64,000 nucleotides of DNA from Lonicera japonica (taxonomy: Eukaryota; Streptophyta; Magnoliopsida; Dipsacales; Caprifoliaceae): positions 34,197,234-34,261,233 of the forward strand of contig CM038471.1 of the NCBI GenBank assembly GCA_021464415.1, given 5' to 3'. How positions within the stretch are numbered: the stretch's first letter is position 1; each line of letters begins with the position of its first letter. Of this stretch, positions 42,791 to 54,700 are shown piece by piece. Made by a program: the position numbers and the translations under genes. The notes under the pieces were generated by a model, which was given only the letters and a program-made list of their open reading frames with translations, had not been told where the DNA came from and ran no database searches.

Positions 42791-44711
42791 GAAAAAGGAG
42801 GAAGAGAGGACGTTACCTCCATTGACGTATTCATTTTTAAAATTCAAAAATAATTATTCTTTATTATACAGACTAAGTTCTAACCCATATTAAAGACACT
42901 ATCGATTATTCAAAAGGTATCTTAAATCTCAGCCACACAATTCTTTATCTTTTATACATTTTTAAGATTCAAAAATTATTGTTCTTTATCATATAGATTT
43001 TTTGAATATTTCGAATTAACAGTGCAATGTCCTTTTAAGGATATATAATACCTATAATGTGTGAAAGAGTTTTGAAAAGGATGTGAAATTATAAAATTAT
43101 TCTTTACGCTTTAAAGTTACAATAAAATTACAGAGAAGGGGTGTTGGTAGGCCTGTGGAATCATGAAATTAAATTACCATTCACGCAATAAAATTCATGC
43201 TTAAGTAGAGGCTTGAATCCACAATATTAAGCATGAAAAATATAAGTTGTTGCCCTTTGACCAAATAACATTATATGTTTTTATTTCCTCTGAAAAATCC
43301 ATATATAATGTTGGGAATTACTAGATGTCACTTACTTTAGTATAATTAATTTACTAAGTTCTTGATGTAAAGTAAGTTATTTTTTAACCACTGATTAATT
43401 CAATTAAGAGTTACTTTAATTTTTAGACTTTAATTAATAAATTTTACAATAGCAAATAAATTGTGTTATTAATTGTTGATTAATTTGGAATTAGTGCAGT
43501 CCTTGAAAAGATAGAAAGATCAAAGTAAACTTTTAATTATTTTTTTTCGACAAAAAGGGTTTCATATACTCTTGGGTATTACAATTTAACATGAGTCTAT
43601 ATTTAAGTTAGGAGATTGATTTTAAAAAAATTAAAAGCACACTAATTTTAGTCTGTAATAATAAACAATATTTGTAAAATATGTTGTTAATTTTGACTGT
43701 ACACCAAAGAATGTCTGTGTGTCATTTAATTATCATTAGATTCTCTTTTCAAATATCATGTAACCTCTCATAGGAGTCACCGAAACTCAATGAAGCTTTT
43801 GTGAGACCTAGCGACTACAATAAGAAAAAAAAGAAGAAAAATCTTTAGTAAAAATATTTTTGTTCGAGCATGAAATATTAATAATAATTATTTTGATATT
43901 AATATTGGTCCAACTACTACCTTATTAAATAATTTTTTTATAGAAACAATATCCTACTTCTTTATTACAAGAACAAAAAGTATTTTACTAATTAAGACAC
44001 AAAATCGTTAACACTCTCTTATATGATTATTTATTAAACAACCCAGCACACTAATATTACAAAATAAAAACTTATTTACTTAAATATGACCCGTTTGTCT
44101 TTTTGTCGAAAAACATTACCAACTTGGGTAGAACAATTTTGTAATCTTCATGCTCCAAAGAGGTAACATACGATGTCGTTTGTTAATAATTAATCTTAGT
44201 GCTGAATTGGCGGGAAGGTTCTGGCGGAAAATTCATATCATTGATGTAGACGTGTAAAAGGCTGGTAACCTTTTCTTTTTCCTTTTTATTTTATTATTAT
44301 TACAATAATTTATTTATTTTTATTTTTTTTATAAATTGATATGACATTATTAAAATTAATTAATGAAGTTGAAAGCTGATCTGGACATTTGGTGGGAGGA
44401 AAGAAAAAAGTAAGGTTATATATATTTAGTATATAGTCCGTTTTTCATTTAACAAATATGTAACTTTGCATGATTTGTAGGCGTTTTAAAAAATCAATTT
44501 ATAATAATATTATACTCAAAATATAAAATAATAACTTAAGTACTAATCATTTAGTAGTATTATTTTAGTTTTAACAATATTTTTTTCTATTATTAATATA
44601 GGGGCAGTGGGCATAAGAACTTATTTCAATAGTAATATAATTATAAAAGATACTTACAAATTAGCCGTGTAAATTAAGAATATTGTACAAAAAAGATAGT
44701 AATACTCATTT
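42791..44711. other. AT-rich intergenic region, nothing recognised
   Basis: No coding frame of note, no clear repeat pair. Confidence 0.5.
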
Positions 44712-45455
44712 CTTATAACATCTCGCATCTCATCAGAATTGGTGCTAAATCTGTTTAGCACCATTACTTATAACATCTCACGTCTCATCAAAATTGATAC
44801 TAAATGGTTTTAACACCAATGGTGCTAAATTTGTTTAACACTATTCCTTATAACATTTCACGTTTCACGTTTTATTAGAATTGGTGCTAAACGGTTTTAG
44901 CACCAATGATGTTAAATGGTTAGCACCAATCCTTATAACATCTCATATCTCATCAGAATTTGTGCTAAATAGTTTTAGCACCAATGATATTAAATCTGTT
45001 TTAGCACCAATAGAAACACAGAAAACAACAAAATTAATGATGCTAAAATAAATTTAGCACCCATCTAATGCAACACATCAAAGTGATTTCAGCACCAAAA
45101 CCACCAATGGTGCTAAATCTGTTTAGCATCGTTCCTTATAAAATCTCACGTCTCATCAGAATTTGTGCTAAGATGAGTTTTAACACCAGTAGTGCTAAAT
45201 TCTGTTTAGCACCAATCCTTATAACATCGATCTCACATCTCATCAAAATTGGTGTTAAATGGTTTTAGCACCAATAGTGCTAAATGATTTTAGCAGCAAT
45301 GGTGCTAACTCTGTTTTAGTACTAATAAGAAAATAGAGAACAACAAAATTTATAGTGCTAAAACAGATTTAGCACCCATCCAATGTTACACATCAATGTG
45401 ATTTTAGCACAAAGACCACCAATGGTGCTAAAATGGTTTTAGGACCACTACAAAA
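44712..45455. repeat. Array of GGTGCTAAA / TTTAGCACC palindromes with higher-order units
   Basis: About two dozen copies of GGTGCTAAA or its complement TTTAGCACC (many with one change) lie in 740 bp, often paired head to head as 20-22-bp hairpins with a 9-bp stem and 4-bp loop, for example at 44741-44762. A spacer, TTATAACATCTCACGTCTCA, recurs six times (about 44713, 44767, 44849, 44933, 45135 and 45222). A longer block with TTTAGCACCCATC, AACACATCAA and ACCACCAATGGTGCTAAA occurs twice, about 316 bp apart. No protein frame follows the pattern. It resembles transposon subterminal repeats, but no termini were found. Confidence 0.85.
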
Positions 45456-47122
45456 CAGAGAACAACAAAATTAATAAGATCATTATCCACTCAATTTGTT
45501 TATATATATATATCGACGTAGGGTTTGTAAACAAAAAAAAAGTTGCGATCAAATTTTATTTTTTTTAAATCCTGCTGGGCTGTTGAAATTAATCGATTTC
45601 GATAGCAAAATAACCTCTAATAGTCTTGATTTTTTTTATAATTAAAGGGGTAACTTTGTCTTCTAAACAAAATATCCAAAAATTAGCCCAATCCAATGAT
45701 TCGATCAAAAATTATATATGTTTTATGATTGCACCTGCAGGAAAAAGAAAAAGAAGAAGAAGGAGAAGAAGAAGATGAGAACAACGCTCCTCTCAGTGAT
45801 ACGATCGGAGAGTCGGGGTGGTGGTGGAAGAGTTGAGATCGTTGGTGAGGGAATATTTGATAGGGGAATATTTGATGGTTGAATGGGAATTTAGGGAAAG
45901 AGATGAGGTATCGGAAGTTTCGTTGGGGGAGGAGGGGCAAATTGGTTCACCATTACTGTAGCAAGCAGTGTGTATGATAAGAGATGTTTATATTAGGGAT
46001 ATTTTTGTCTATCAACATTTATCATTTTCCTTAAAATAAATTAATATTATGAAAAGTATCCTTATTATAAAACCAAATTATGAAATTAGTATTACTTCAT
46101 TTTATCAAACATGAGTCCGACTTTAAAGTTATAAAATATTACGGAGTAAAACCCTATAACCCATTATCTCATTATTATAGCTAATTATATTTTTCAATAT
46201 TTTATATGCATAACCTTCGATAGTAATATGATTATTAGTTAGTAGTGTTATATTATAATTTAATTACAATAGTGTAACTTAAACTCACATTAATTTTTTC
46301 ATGACCATATGAATAGAAAAATATTTTATAAGAGTATTTTTAGCAATATTGTATATTCTTGTTTTGTGTAAAATTTGTACTTGTAAAAATTTTGTTCTCA
46401 GCTGGCAATATTTTAAGATATTTGAACACGTAAGTTTTGTGTAAAAAATGGGAGTATAAACTATGTTAGAAGAGGTAAATGAAATAACAATAAAATAAAA
46501 TAAAAAATAGAGAAGATATGATGGTAAAACATGGAGAGAGGAGGAAGATGGAAGAATATAACCAAAATAAAAAATGATAAAATAAAAGAATGCATTTAAT
46601 ATTATCACGTATCATCGTTACATTGAAATAGACAAACTTTACTATTTATTATTTATGATATGATTGATACTCCGACTATTTGTAAATAAAAAATTTGTAT
46701 AATTTGTTAATGTCTTTAATAATACTCCTAGTAAAAGTACTTGAGAAGTTAATAGTTGTCGTAATAAAAGAACCTAAGAATTTACTATTATAAAAAGTCA
46801 GAAGGCAAAAAATTGTTTCAGATTTCTTTATTTTCAATTTTACCCTTGTATACTTTTATTTCACAAAAAATATTTATAGTATAGCATAAGTAATAGGATT
46901 CTCTTGACTACTACATTACTTATCATTTCTTTTAATCTTTTTAAATTATTTATATTTAATTAACACATGTATCGCATGTACACAAAATCTAATAATTGAG
47001 AATAGGAGTCAGGAGAGGTAAGTGTGATCAAGATTTTCCCACTTGGTATGTAAAAAAAATGAAAGAAATCTTGTACGTGAAGTCTGCAAGCATATTTTCA
47101 AGAATTAAAGTCGAAACTTTTA
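45456..47122. other. AT-rich intergenic region
   Basis: No gene was recognised. A minus frame at 45683-45940 is Ser- and Pro-rich low-complexity sequence and is probably chance. Confidence 0.45.
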
Positions 47123-47497
47123 AGTTGTGTTTGGTTAATGTTTCTAGACAAGTTTTTAAAAATTTGGTGTTTGGTTGAATGTTTTGAGTTAGAGTTTTTA
47201 TGTTGAAAAGTGAATTTGGTTTTGTTTGACTTTTTTTCAACCAATGGAAAAAACGCATAAAAAATTTCAAAAAATAGTTACAATGGATCTTATTTTATAG
47301 ATCTCGATGAGTAGGTTTCAAATATATATTTTTTATTATTTTTTGATTTTTGGATTTAAAGTTATGGCGTTTTAAAAAAAAATTAGAAAGAGAAAGTATA
47401 GTGAAATAAATTTTGGAAAGTGTGAAAGTAGAGTTGGTTTTGAGTTGAGTTTTTAAAATTTTGGGAAAAAAAAAATAGTGAGCAACCAAACACAACC
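47123..47497. mobile_element. Tourist-like MITE 1 of a head-to-head pair
   Basis: TTA flanks both sides (47120-47122 and 47498-47500). The ends AGTTGTGTTTGGTTAATG and AGCAACCAAACACAACC are inverted. Its interior is the reverse complement of MITE 2, with shared TTATTTTATAGATCTCGATG and AAGTTATGGCGTTTTAAAA. Confidence 0.85.
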
Positions 47498-47500
47498 TTA

Positions 47501-47891
47501 GCCCCTGTTTGGTAGCTCTCTTTTTATTTTTTTTTCTACAAATTTTAAAAACTCAACTCACAAACATCTCTACTTTTACACTTCCCAAAAAAACTTTAAC
47601 TTTACTTTCTCTCTCTAAAAAAACTTTTAAAACGCCATAACTTTAAATCCAAAAATTCAAAAATAATAAAAAATATATATTTGAAACCTACTCATCGAGA
47701 TCTATAAAATAAGATCCATTGTGACTATTTTTTGAAATTTTTTATGCATTTTTTTCTTTGTTTGAAAAAAAATCAAACAAAACCAAATTCACTTTTCAAA
47801 AAACCAACTTTAACTCAAAACATTCAACCAAACACCACATTTTTAAAAACTTATCTAGAAAAAAAAAAAAAGAGAGCTACCAAACAAGCCC
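47501..47891. mobile_element. Tourist-like MITE 2 of a head-to-head pair
   Basis: It begins GCCCCTGTTTGGTAGCTCTC and ends GAGCTACCAAACAAGCCC. TTA lies on both sides (47498-47500, shared with MITE 1, and 47892-47894). Together the two elements form a palindrome of about 770 bp. Confidence 0.85.
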
Positions 47892-48202
47892 TTAGTCACT
47901 GAAAACAGCCGTAAAATTAGGAGGAAAAAAAATACGAAGCAGCCTCATTTGCAATTGAAATCAACAATATTAGATTAAATATATAGGAGTATATATGATG
48001 GCAATATAAATTTAACTTTCATGTTCAAGATATGTCACACTAGTTTTCTTCATAAAAGATGTGTATGCAACAAGATTGTTGCTGACCATATTCAACTTGT
48101 ACTACTTAATCATTGAGACGCATACTATATTTGTTTAAAATTTTTCATCAAGTGTAGAAGATAAACTTTCTGTACAGTACGGGAAGTGCTAAAAACACTA
48201 TG

Positions 48203-48645
48203 GGCATGTTTGGTTATATCCCTCAAATTGCGAATTAGATAATTTACAATTAAATAATTTGCAAAATTTTTATTTATTAGTGTTTGGTTGTGTAAATTGA
48301 ACAATTGTAACTATGATAATTCGAGTTGATTCACAAAAACTCAAATTAAGTCATTTCAAGTAAAACATGAAATTGCCTAATTCTAGAATTAGATAATTCA
48401 TTCCAACTCTATTTTTTGAAAAAATCTATTTTCTACACGTGCTATTGATACATCTAGACAAAATTTTAATTAACATAAAACAATAGAAAACATATTTTTA
48501 TTCGAACAATCGGAATTTCTTTTTTAAGTTTTCCAAACACTACTTGAATTAGAATTGAATTATTCATAAATGAACAAATTCACAATTCTTCAATCAAAAA
48601 TTAACTGATTATAAAATTAAGTAATTTACGCAACCAAACGAGCCT
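48203..48645. mobile_element. MITE-like element with GTTTGGTT ends
   Basis: GGGCATGTTTGGTTATATCC at the left faces GCAACCAAACGAGCC at the right. TAT is found next to both ends. Inner sequence resembles 29055-29376. Confidence 0.6.
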
Positions 48646-49057
48646 ATATATATATAGCACATTTCTTACACGGACTGTTGGAAGATTATAAAATATTGCA
48701 AAAAAGATAACTAGTTTAGAATACAAAAGACTAAATCCCACATCGGAAAATGAAAGAAAGTTTAATAGCTTAATTTAAATAGCATTAAATGGACAGAGAG
48801 ACTACTTTGTGTTTATAAAAGGTGAATGCTACTATGGTGTAGTTTATCCGTAGGATGGTGTACCACAGTACACCGTCTGTGGTACACCGTCCACGCAAGC
48901 GTGTGCAATTCATCGCTTTTCTATGTCTTTATTGTTTGAAAACATGGATAGCTAACCTTTGATTTTGACCTATCTGGCAATTTTGGATCAATCCGTATGG
49001 GTTGTTCTGTGTAAGAAATATGCTGTATATATATTCAGGAGTGCATTGATATATCTA

Positions 49058-49461
49058 GGGAGCATTTCCTATAAGGATTACTATTCACGGACCTTATTTA
49101 CGGATTTGCCCTTTTGGCACGCTTCCCGATGGAATTTTTTGATGAAATTTGGTGGGGAAGTTCTTCATCGTGTGTAGAACATCTCCACCAAATTTCGTCA
49201 AAAAATTCAACCGGGAAGTAGGTTAACTACATGATTGAAAAATATTGGTCCAAAAATAGATATATAAAATCCAATATTTTTCAATCATATAGTTAACCCA
49301 CTTCCCGGTTGAATTTTTTGACGAAATTTGGTGGAGATGTTCTACACACGATGAAGATCATCCCCACCAAATTTCATCAAAAAATTCCATCGGGAAGCGT
49401 GCCAAAAGGGCAAATCCGTAAATAAAGTCCGTGAATAGTAATCCTTATAGGAAATGCTCCC
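49058..49461. mobile_element. Foldback Mutator-like MITE, copy 2 (404 bp)
   Basis: An almost perfect long palindrome: GGGAGCATTTCCTATAAGG at the left is matched by CCTTATAGGAAATGCTCCC at the right, and the arms continue inward for about 190 bp around a short AT-rich loop near 49245-49265. ATATATCTA lies at 49049-49057 and again at 49463-49471, a 9-bp duplication offset by one base. The inner word GAATTTTTTGATGAAATTTG links it to the element at 15608-16000. A transcript would form a very stable hairpin. Confidence 0.9.
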
Positions 49462-50089
49462 AATATATCTAATCTGAAACCTACCACTATATACTAGTTT
49501 GATAGGACATGCTTGTCTTTGCACATGGAATGTTTTGTGAATTATTTTGTGGTTAATGATCCAATGTTTTTATTGGGCAGAAAATTGGAGATAAAATGGA
49601 TGGGATCATTTCTGTTTTGAAAATTGAGTTATAATTTTTTTACTAATTTAAATAACTAAATTAATAGATAAGTGAAGTATTAAAAAGTACAATAATCACA
49701 CTGTCGGGTCTACTTAATACCAAATAATGCACTTTATGACACATTATTTGTTTATTAAAGGTGGTACTATTACTAAAGTAATATACAACAATAAAAACAT
49801 ACATTATAATTTCTGAAAAACAGTACTATTCTATGGCAAAAACATAATTTCTTTCACAATAAGGATACCCTTTATTAACTAAGGATGATATTAACGTGTG
49901 TCTTAAGGGCATAAGTTCACATCTATGTATAGTAAGAAAAATGTTTAAATGCACATTTAATAGAGTATGAATTCTCAGGCATAGTATTTTTTTTTTATTA
50001 TTCCTAGTATGCTTAATAAGTGCTGTTAAAGGACAATTTATCATTTTCTATTAACTATTGGGGAGTGTTATTGCCAAATCAATCCTAAC
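49462..50089. other. Intergenic region, nothing recognised
   Basis: AT-rich; only chance-sized open frames. Confidence 0.5.
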
Positions 50090-51365
50090 TAGGGGTGTTT
50101 TCGGTTTCGATTGGGGTAAAAATTAAGAGATTCAAATCCAAACCGAATTTGAAAGTTTGGTTTTGGTACGGTTCGGTTTCGGTTTCGGTTTCTAAATCTT
50201 CCGAAACCAAACCCGAACCAAACTTTTGGTTCGATTTTTCTATATTTTTTTTAAACTAAATAAATTATAAGATAATACTTATTTTTGTTAGAAAAATACT
50301 TATTACAGATCGAAAAAATATTAACTTCTAAAATGATAAAGAGTCAATTTTTGACTAGATGTGGACGGTCAAAATTTAACCGAGCCCACATAAGATTAAA
50401 TCGGCCCAAAACGGTAGAGTTGATAACCAAACACAGTAAAGATGATGGAAATGAACAGTAAATAAGTAGTAATGAAGACGAGATTTGGTTTGTGGTATAG
50501 GTTCCTCCGGTGGATGTAATACCCGATCCGGTAGTACATCCTCCTTGTGTGTGGTGGTGCACTTCACTTAGCTCAAACAGCTTAACTTAGAGGTGATACA
50601 ATAGAGATGTTAATTCTCTTATAGAGAAAGCTAAAGTGTTCAGAAAGTTGGTAAGTGTTAGTATCAGATGCCTTTTAAGTGAGCTCTTCCTTTTTATTTA
50701 TATGTATAGAATTAGGGTCACAATATTCATTAGATTAACACTAAAATGACTATAAAAAGTATAACTTATTCACTAGTCTAGCATTCTTCACGCGAGGGGA
50801 TGAACTTATTCCTAACTAACTTGTGCATTTTACGGGTGTTCTTTCATCATTCGCTTAGGCACCCACATCGGCAATTAACATTAATTGTACTTATGAGTAC
50901 AAGTGTCTCATTCGTATTGGTTGAGACGTCCATATTGGCACTTCGATTATCTCTGACCCTTCAAGCATACTTGGTTAGGACGTTATTACTCGGTTGCGAT
51001 GTTGTTACTCGGCTAGTTACTTGCGATCTTACATGACTCCTACGAATTTTTGCTCTCTATTCAAATCTACTCCGTGGATTCTGGGCTTACCCTCGAGTAT
51101 CCAGTTCAAATAGAACTTCCTATTTTATTGCTCCCACACTAGACTTTGTAAATTTTAAGAACATAAAATTTTAAATAATAAAGTAATATTATGTTTAAAT
51201 AACATATTCACTTATTTGGTTTAGTTCAGTTTGATTTTACAATATTACCCTCCAAATCTAAACTAAACATATATAATTTTGGTTCAATTTATTTGTTTCA
51301 GTTTCAATATTTTATAAATCAATTCAATTTTAATATTAAATTTTTGAATTCGCCGCAACAGCCAT
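50090..51365 (+). repeat. Dispersed repeat, copy 2, split by a solo LTR
   Basis: 50090-50359 and 51144-51365 together match 17565-18095. Copy 1 has no insertion at the matching place (around TTCTCACTAGACCTCG), so it serves as the empty site. Confidence 0.75.
50360..51138 (+). mobile_element. Solo LTR (779 bp) with perfect 5-bp target duplication
   Basis: It starts TGTGGACGG and ends CTCCCACA, so TGTGG and CCACA are inverted ends. CTAGA lies at 50355-50359 and again at 51139-51143. There is no internal region, primer site or second LTR, as expected after recombination between two LTRs. Orientation is uncertain. An older relative lies at about 8190-8420. Confidence 0.9.
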
Positions 51366-51746
51366 GTAAAAAGAGAGCTTGAAAGTAAATACAACTAGCT
51401 TCAATTTTTAGTCGGCTTTCGCCCCACCTTATTAACTAGGTGATTTAAAATTTGGCAACCAGCATGAGCTAGCCAACCTACATTCCACTGACGTCTCTTT
51501 GCTTTGGTGAAATCGCCCCCAACAACTTGTCTTCTTCATCAATCATCATCCACTCCATCTCTCTCCATCATCAGCAGTTGGGAGTTCGGTAAACCTAATC
51601 GTCTCTTAAAAGCAATCGAACACTCTTCCAAATTATCTCTCGTTTAAATTGCATAAATCGCGATATTCTGCTTGTGTTTGTAGCTGCAGATCGAGGCGTT
51701 GGAGAATTACTGATTTTTTCTTTTCTTTCGGTAATTTGAAGGTGAA
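51366..51746 (+). promoter_or_regulatory. Promoter and leader region of ACLA
   Basis: The stretch before the start codon holds a CTCTCTCCATCATCAG leader-like tract and possibly a small leader intron (GTAAACC near 51590, TTGTAGCTGCAG near 51687). A clear TATA box was not settled. The transcription start is unknown. Confidence 0.4.
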
Positions 51747-54700
51747 ATGGCTCGTAAGAAGATCAGAGAGTACGATTCCAAGAGGCTTCTTAAGGAGCAT
51801 TTGAAGAGACTCGCTGGAATCGACCTTCAGATTTGCTCTGCTCAGGTACCTGCCTATTAATTATCACTCTTACTCCATGTGTATCCGTATATGCTTTTAG
51901 CTGATTGGTGTTTGAACGTCTTAAGTCTGAATGGATGGTCAAAATTCAAACTACGAGGTGACGTAAGGATGTTTGTTTTGGTTAAAAATTCAGATGCAAC
52001 CTTTTAATATACCTATAGATGAAAGTCTAAATGATCGCATAGGACCGTTTTTGTCCCCAGTGTAACCATTTTGCTCCTACTTTAAAAATAAAAGAAGCTC
52101 AAAACGATCAATAAATTTTAATGTCAAGTCAGATTAAAAAAAACAGCAAATTTTTCGGATTCAGATATTGGACTTCAGATTCAGTCTTTAGACTTATGGT
52201 TTAAAATTTAGATTCGGACAATAAAACAAGCGCCACCAGTTAGCCTTGAATTGTCTAATTCGGATTTCTTTTCTTTCTATTTTATGAATTTTGCGACTCC
52301 ATTATATAATTTGTGCCAAATTTGATTCGTTATTGTTCATTTCGCTTCCGAAATTAAAACTTCTCCTTACAAGTACTTGTTATGAGGCAGTTTTTGGAAT
52401 TTTTTAAGATAAGATTTCATGGGAACTTTCCTAACTTAAGACTTGATATGGCCGTCAAATAATCAATCACAGAGTTGTATCAAAAGAATCAACCCCCAAA
52501 ATGCTTAGGTATATGGGATAAAAATTGTAATGAGGCCCAACGCTGATATACTATGATGTTGTTGTTTAGCCATCCCATTGGGTTTAAGAGTACTGAAAAG
52601 GATATTCAATGCTTAATCCCAGAGCTTGGTTCATTGTCCCATTATCATCAAACGCTCCTCCACGATCAGATTTAAAAAGTTTAATTTTCATATCAAATTA
52701 GGCATGAATAGACTTCTTTTCATATATGATTGTACATTTGCAGTTTCTGGCTCTAAGCAGAAAATCCATGTCTACCTAGTGCATTCATCTACAGTTATTG
52801 AAGACTTTAGAAGATGTCACTGGTGATGGCTCCATAAATCACTATGGCTCACACCAAACGAAGGTGGTTTGTGTGAGTTTAATTGAAACTAAAATGTCAA
52901 CCTAAAGAGTTCAGGAGTAAAGATAAGGTTTAGGAAAAAAGGGGAGTACATGAAGGAGGACGGTATTGCTAAAATTGAAGATTTACAGGGGCTTCACCCG
53001 GACCAGGGGGAGCTTTGATTTGGGAGTGATGCTTGAGACAGCTAAGAGAATATTCTTGGTGTTTGTATGAGTAGGGGTGCCATAGTGTTTTGTAGATGGT
53101 GCTGATGGTTTGGGTGAAGCCATGGTTGGGGAGTGGTGGTCCCATGATGGTGGCTCTGTGGTGGTCCTCCCCCGTTTTTGGTTTGCTTAGTTGAGGTGTC
53201 CTCCTCCGTTTTTTAAAAATTTGTAATTCACATCTCCCTGATTTATCCCAAGTTGTATAAAAAGTAAACAGGAAACCGAAAGCAAATGTTCATAAACTAA
53301 GTATTATTCCTCTTTTTAATTGAAACTAATGCTGAATTTGTTGTCTTAAAGTTAACCCGTGTCTTTGGGAATTTGCTTTGCTGATGCTTCCATTTTAGTA
53401 TAATTGTGTTTTAGATAGAATTGTTATCTTTAGTGCTTATCAAGACCGCCCAGTAATTTGAATGGATTTAAGTATTTCCTGTTATCTTTCTTACTCGTTT
53501 TGAACTTTTTTACCTTAGGTGACTGCATCCACAGACTTCACTGAGTTGACGAACAAAGAGCCATGGCTTTCATCCACAAAATTGGTTGTCAAACCTGATA
53601 TGCTATTCGGGAAGCGTGGGAAGAGTGGCTTGGTAGCTTTGAACTTAGACCTAGCTCAAGTTGCTGAATTTGTTAAAGGGCGCCTTGGTGTAGAGGTGAT
53701 CAGCTTCCTCGACATAGTGAAATGTTCTTAAGCTATTCTTGTGATTATAGCCTACTCACATGTGAACTGCATTTCTCCTTAGGTTGAGATGGGTGGTTGC
53801 AAGGCACCAATAACCACATTCATCATTGAGCCATTTGTTCCCCATGACCAAGAATATTACCTTTCAGTTGTCTCTGAAAGGCTTGGCTGTACCATTAGTT
53901 TCTCTGAATGCGGGGGTATTGAAATTGAAGAGAACTGGGACAAGGTAAATCAGGTTTTTATAAATAGAATTCCGCTTAGAGTCTGACCACATTGTTTGGC
54001 AGAATTTAATTGTTTAGGGTGCATTTGATAAAAATGTCGAATAATGATAAAAAAAACTTCTAATTTTACGAGAAGTTTGGAAAAAGAGATACGTTGGGTT
54101 TTCCATGGAAGAAAATTCTTTGGGTGGTGGGTAAGAATATTTTTCTGTGGAAAATAAGGAAAAGATGGAGATATCTAACCAAATCATCCATCTCTTTCTC
54201 CAATTTCTCATAAAAATGGTGTTTTCAATCATTTGACAATCTTTTTGTCGAACGTACCCAATTATTTAGAATCTTAAATTCAGGACAAGAAGATGTCATT
54301 TATGCATTTTTTGATCTATACAGGTCAAGACTGTCTTTCTTCCCACTGAAAAACCTTTGACGCTGGAGGGTTGTGCCCCACTAATCGCCACACTTCCTCT
54401 TGAGGTGGGTTCTGGTATATTTTTCTCTGATCTTTTAATCTTACTTCATTATTATTTATTTGAAATCGTTCTTAGGTTTTTTATTTCATCAGAAGTTCCT
54501 CCATACTATATGGTGGTAACCACTGATCATTTCCTTCATGGTTGTAAAATCGATGCACCTCTAACATGAATTAGATATTTAGATGACGATAGTTGAAACT
54601 TTAATGAGTTTCAATTTGCCTTCCCCCCGCCTCTCTCTCTCTCTCTACTAATCCGATGTTGTATTGCATGTTATTGGACTCAGGTTCGAGCGAAGATTGG

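Noticed and set aside
45440..45470. CACTACAAAACAGAG as a CACTA transposon end
   Set aside because: It is simply a variant of a word repeated earlier in the same array (AAACACAGAAAACAAC), and the array lies on the wrong side for a CACTA terminus.
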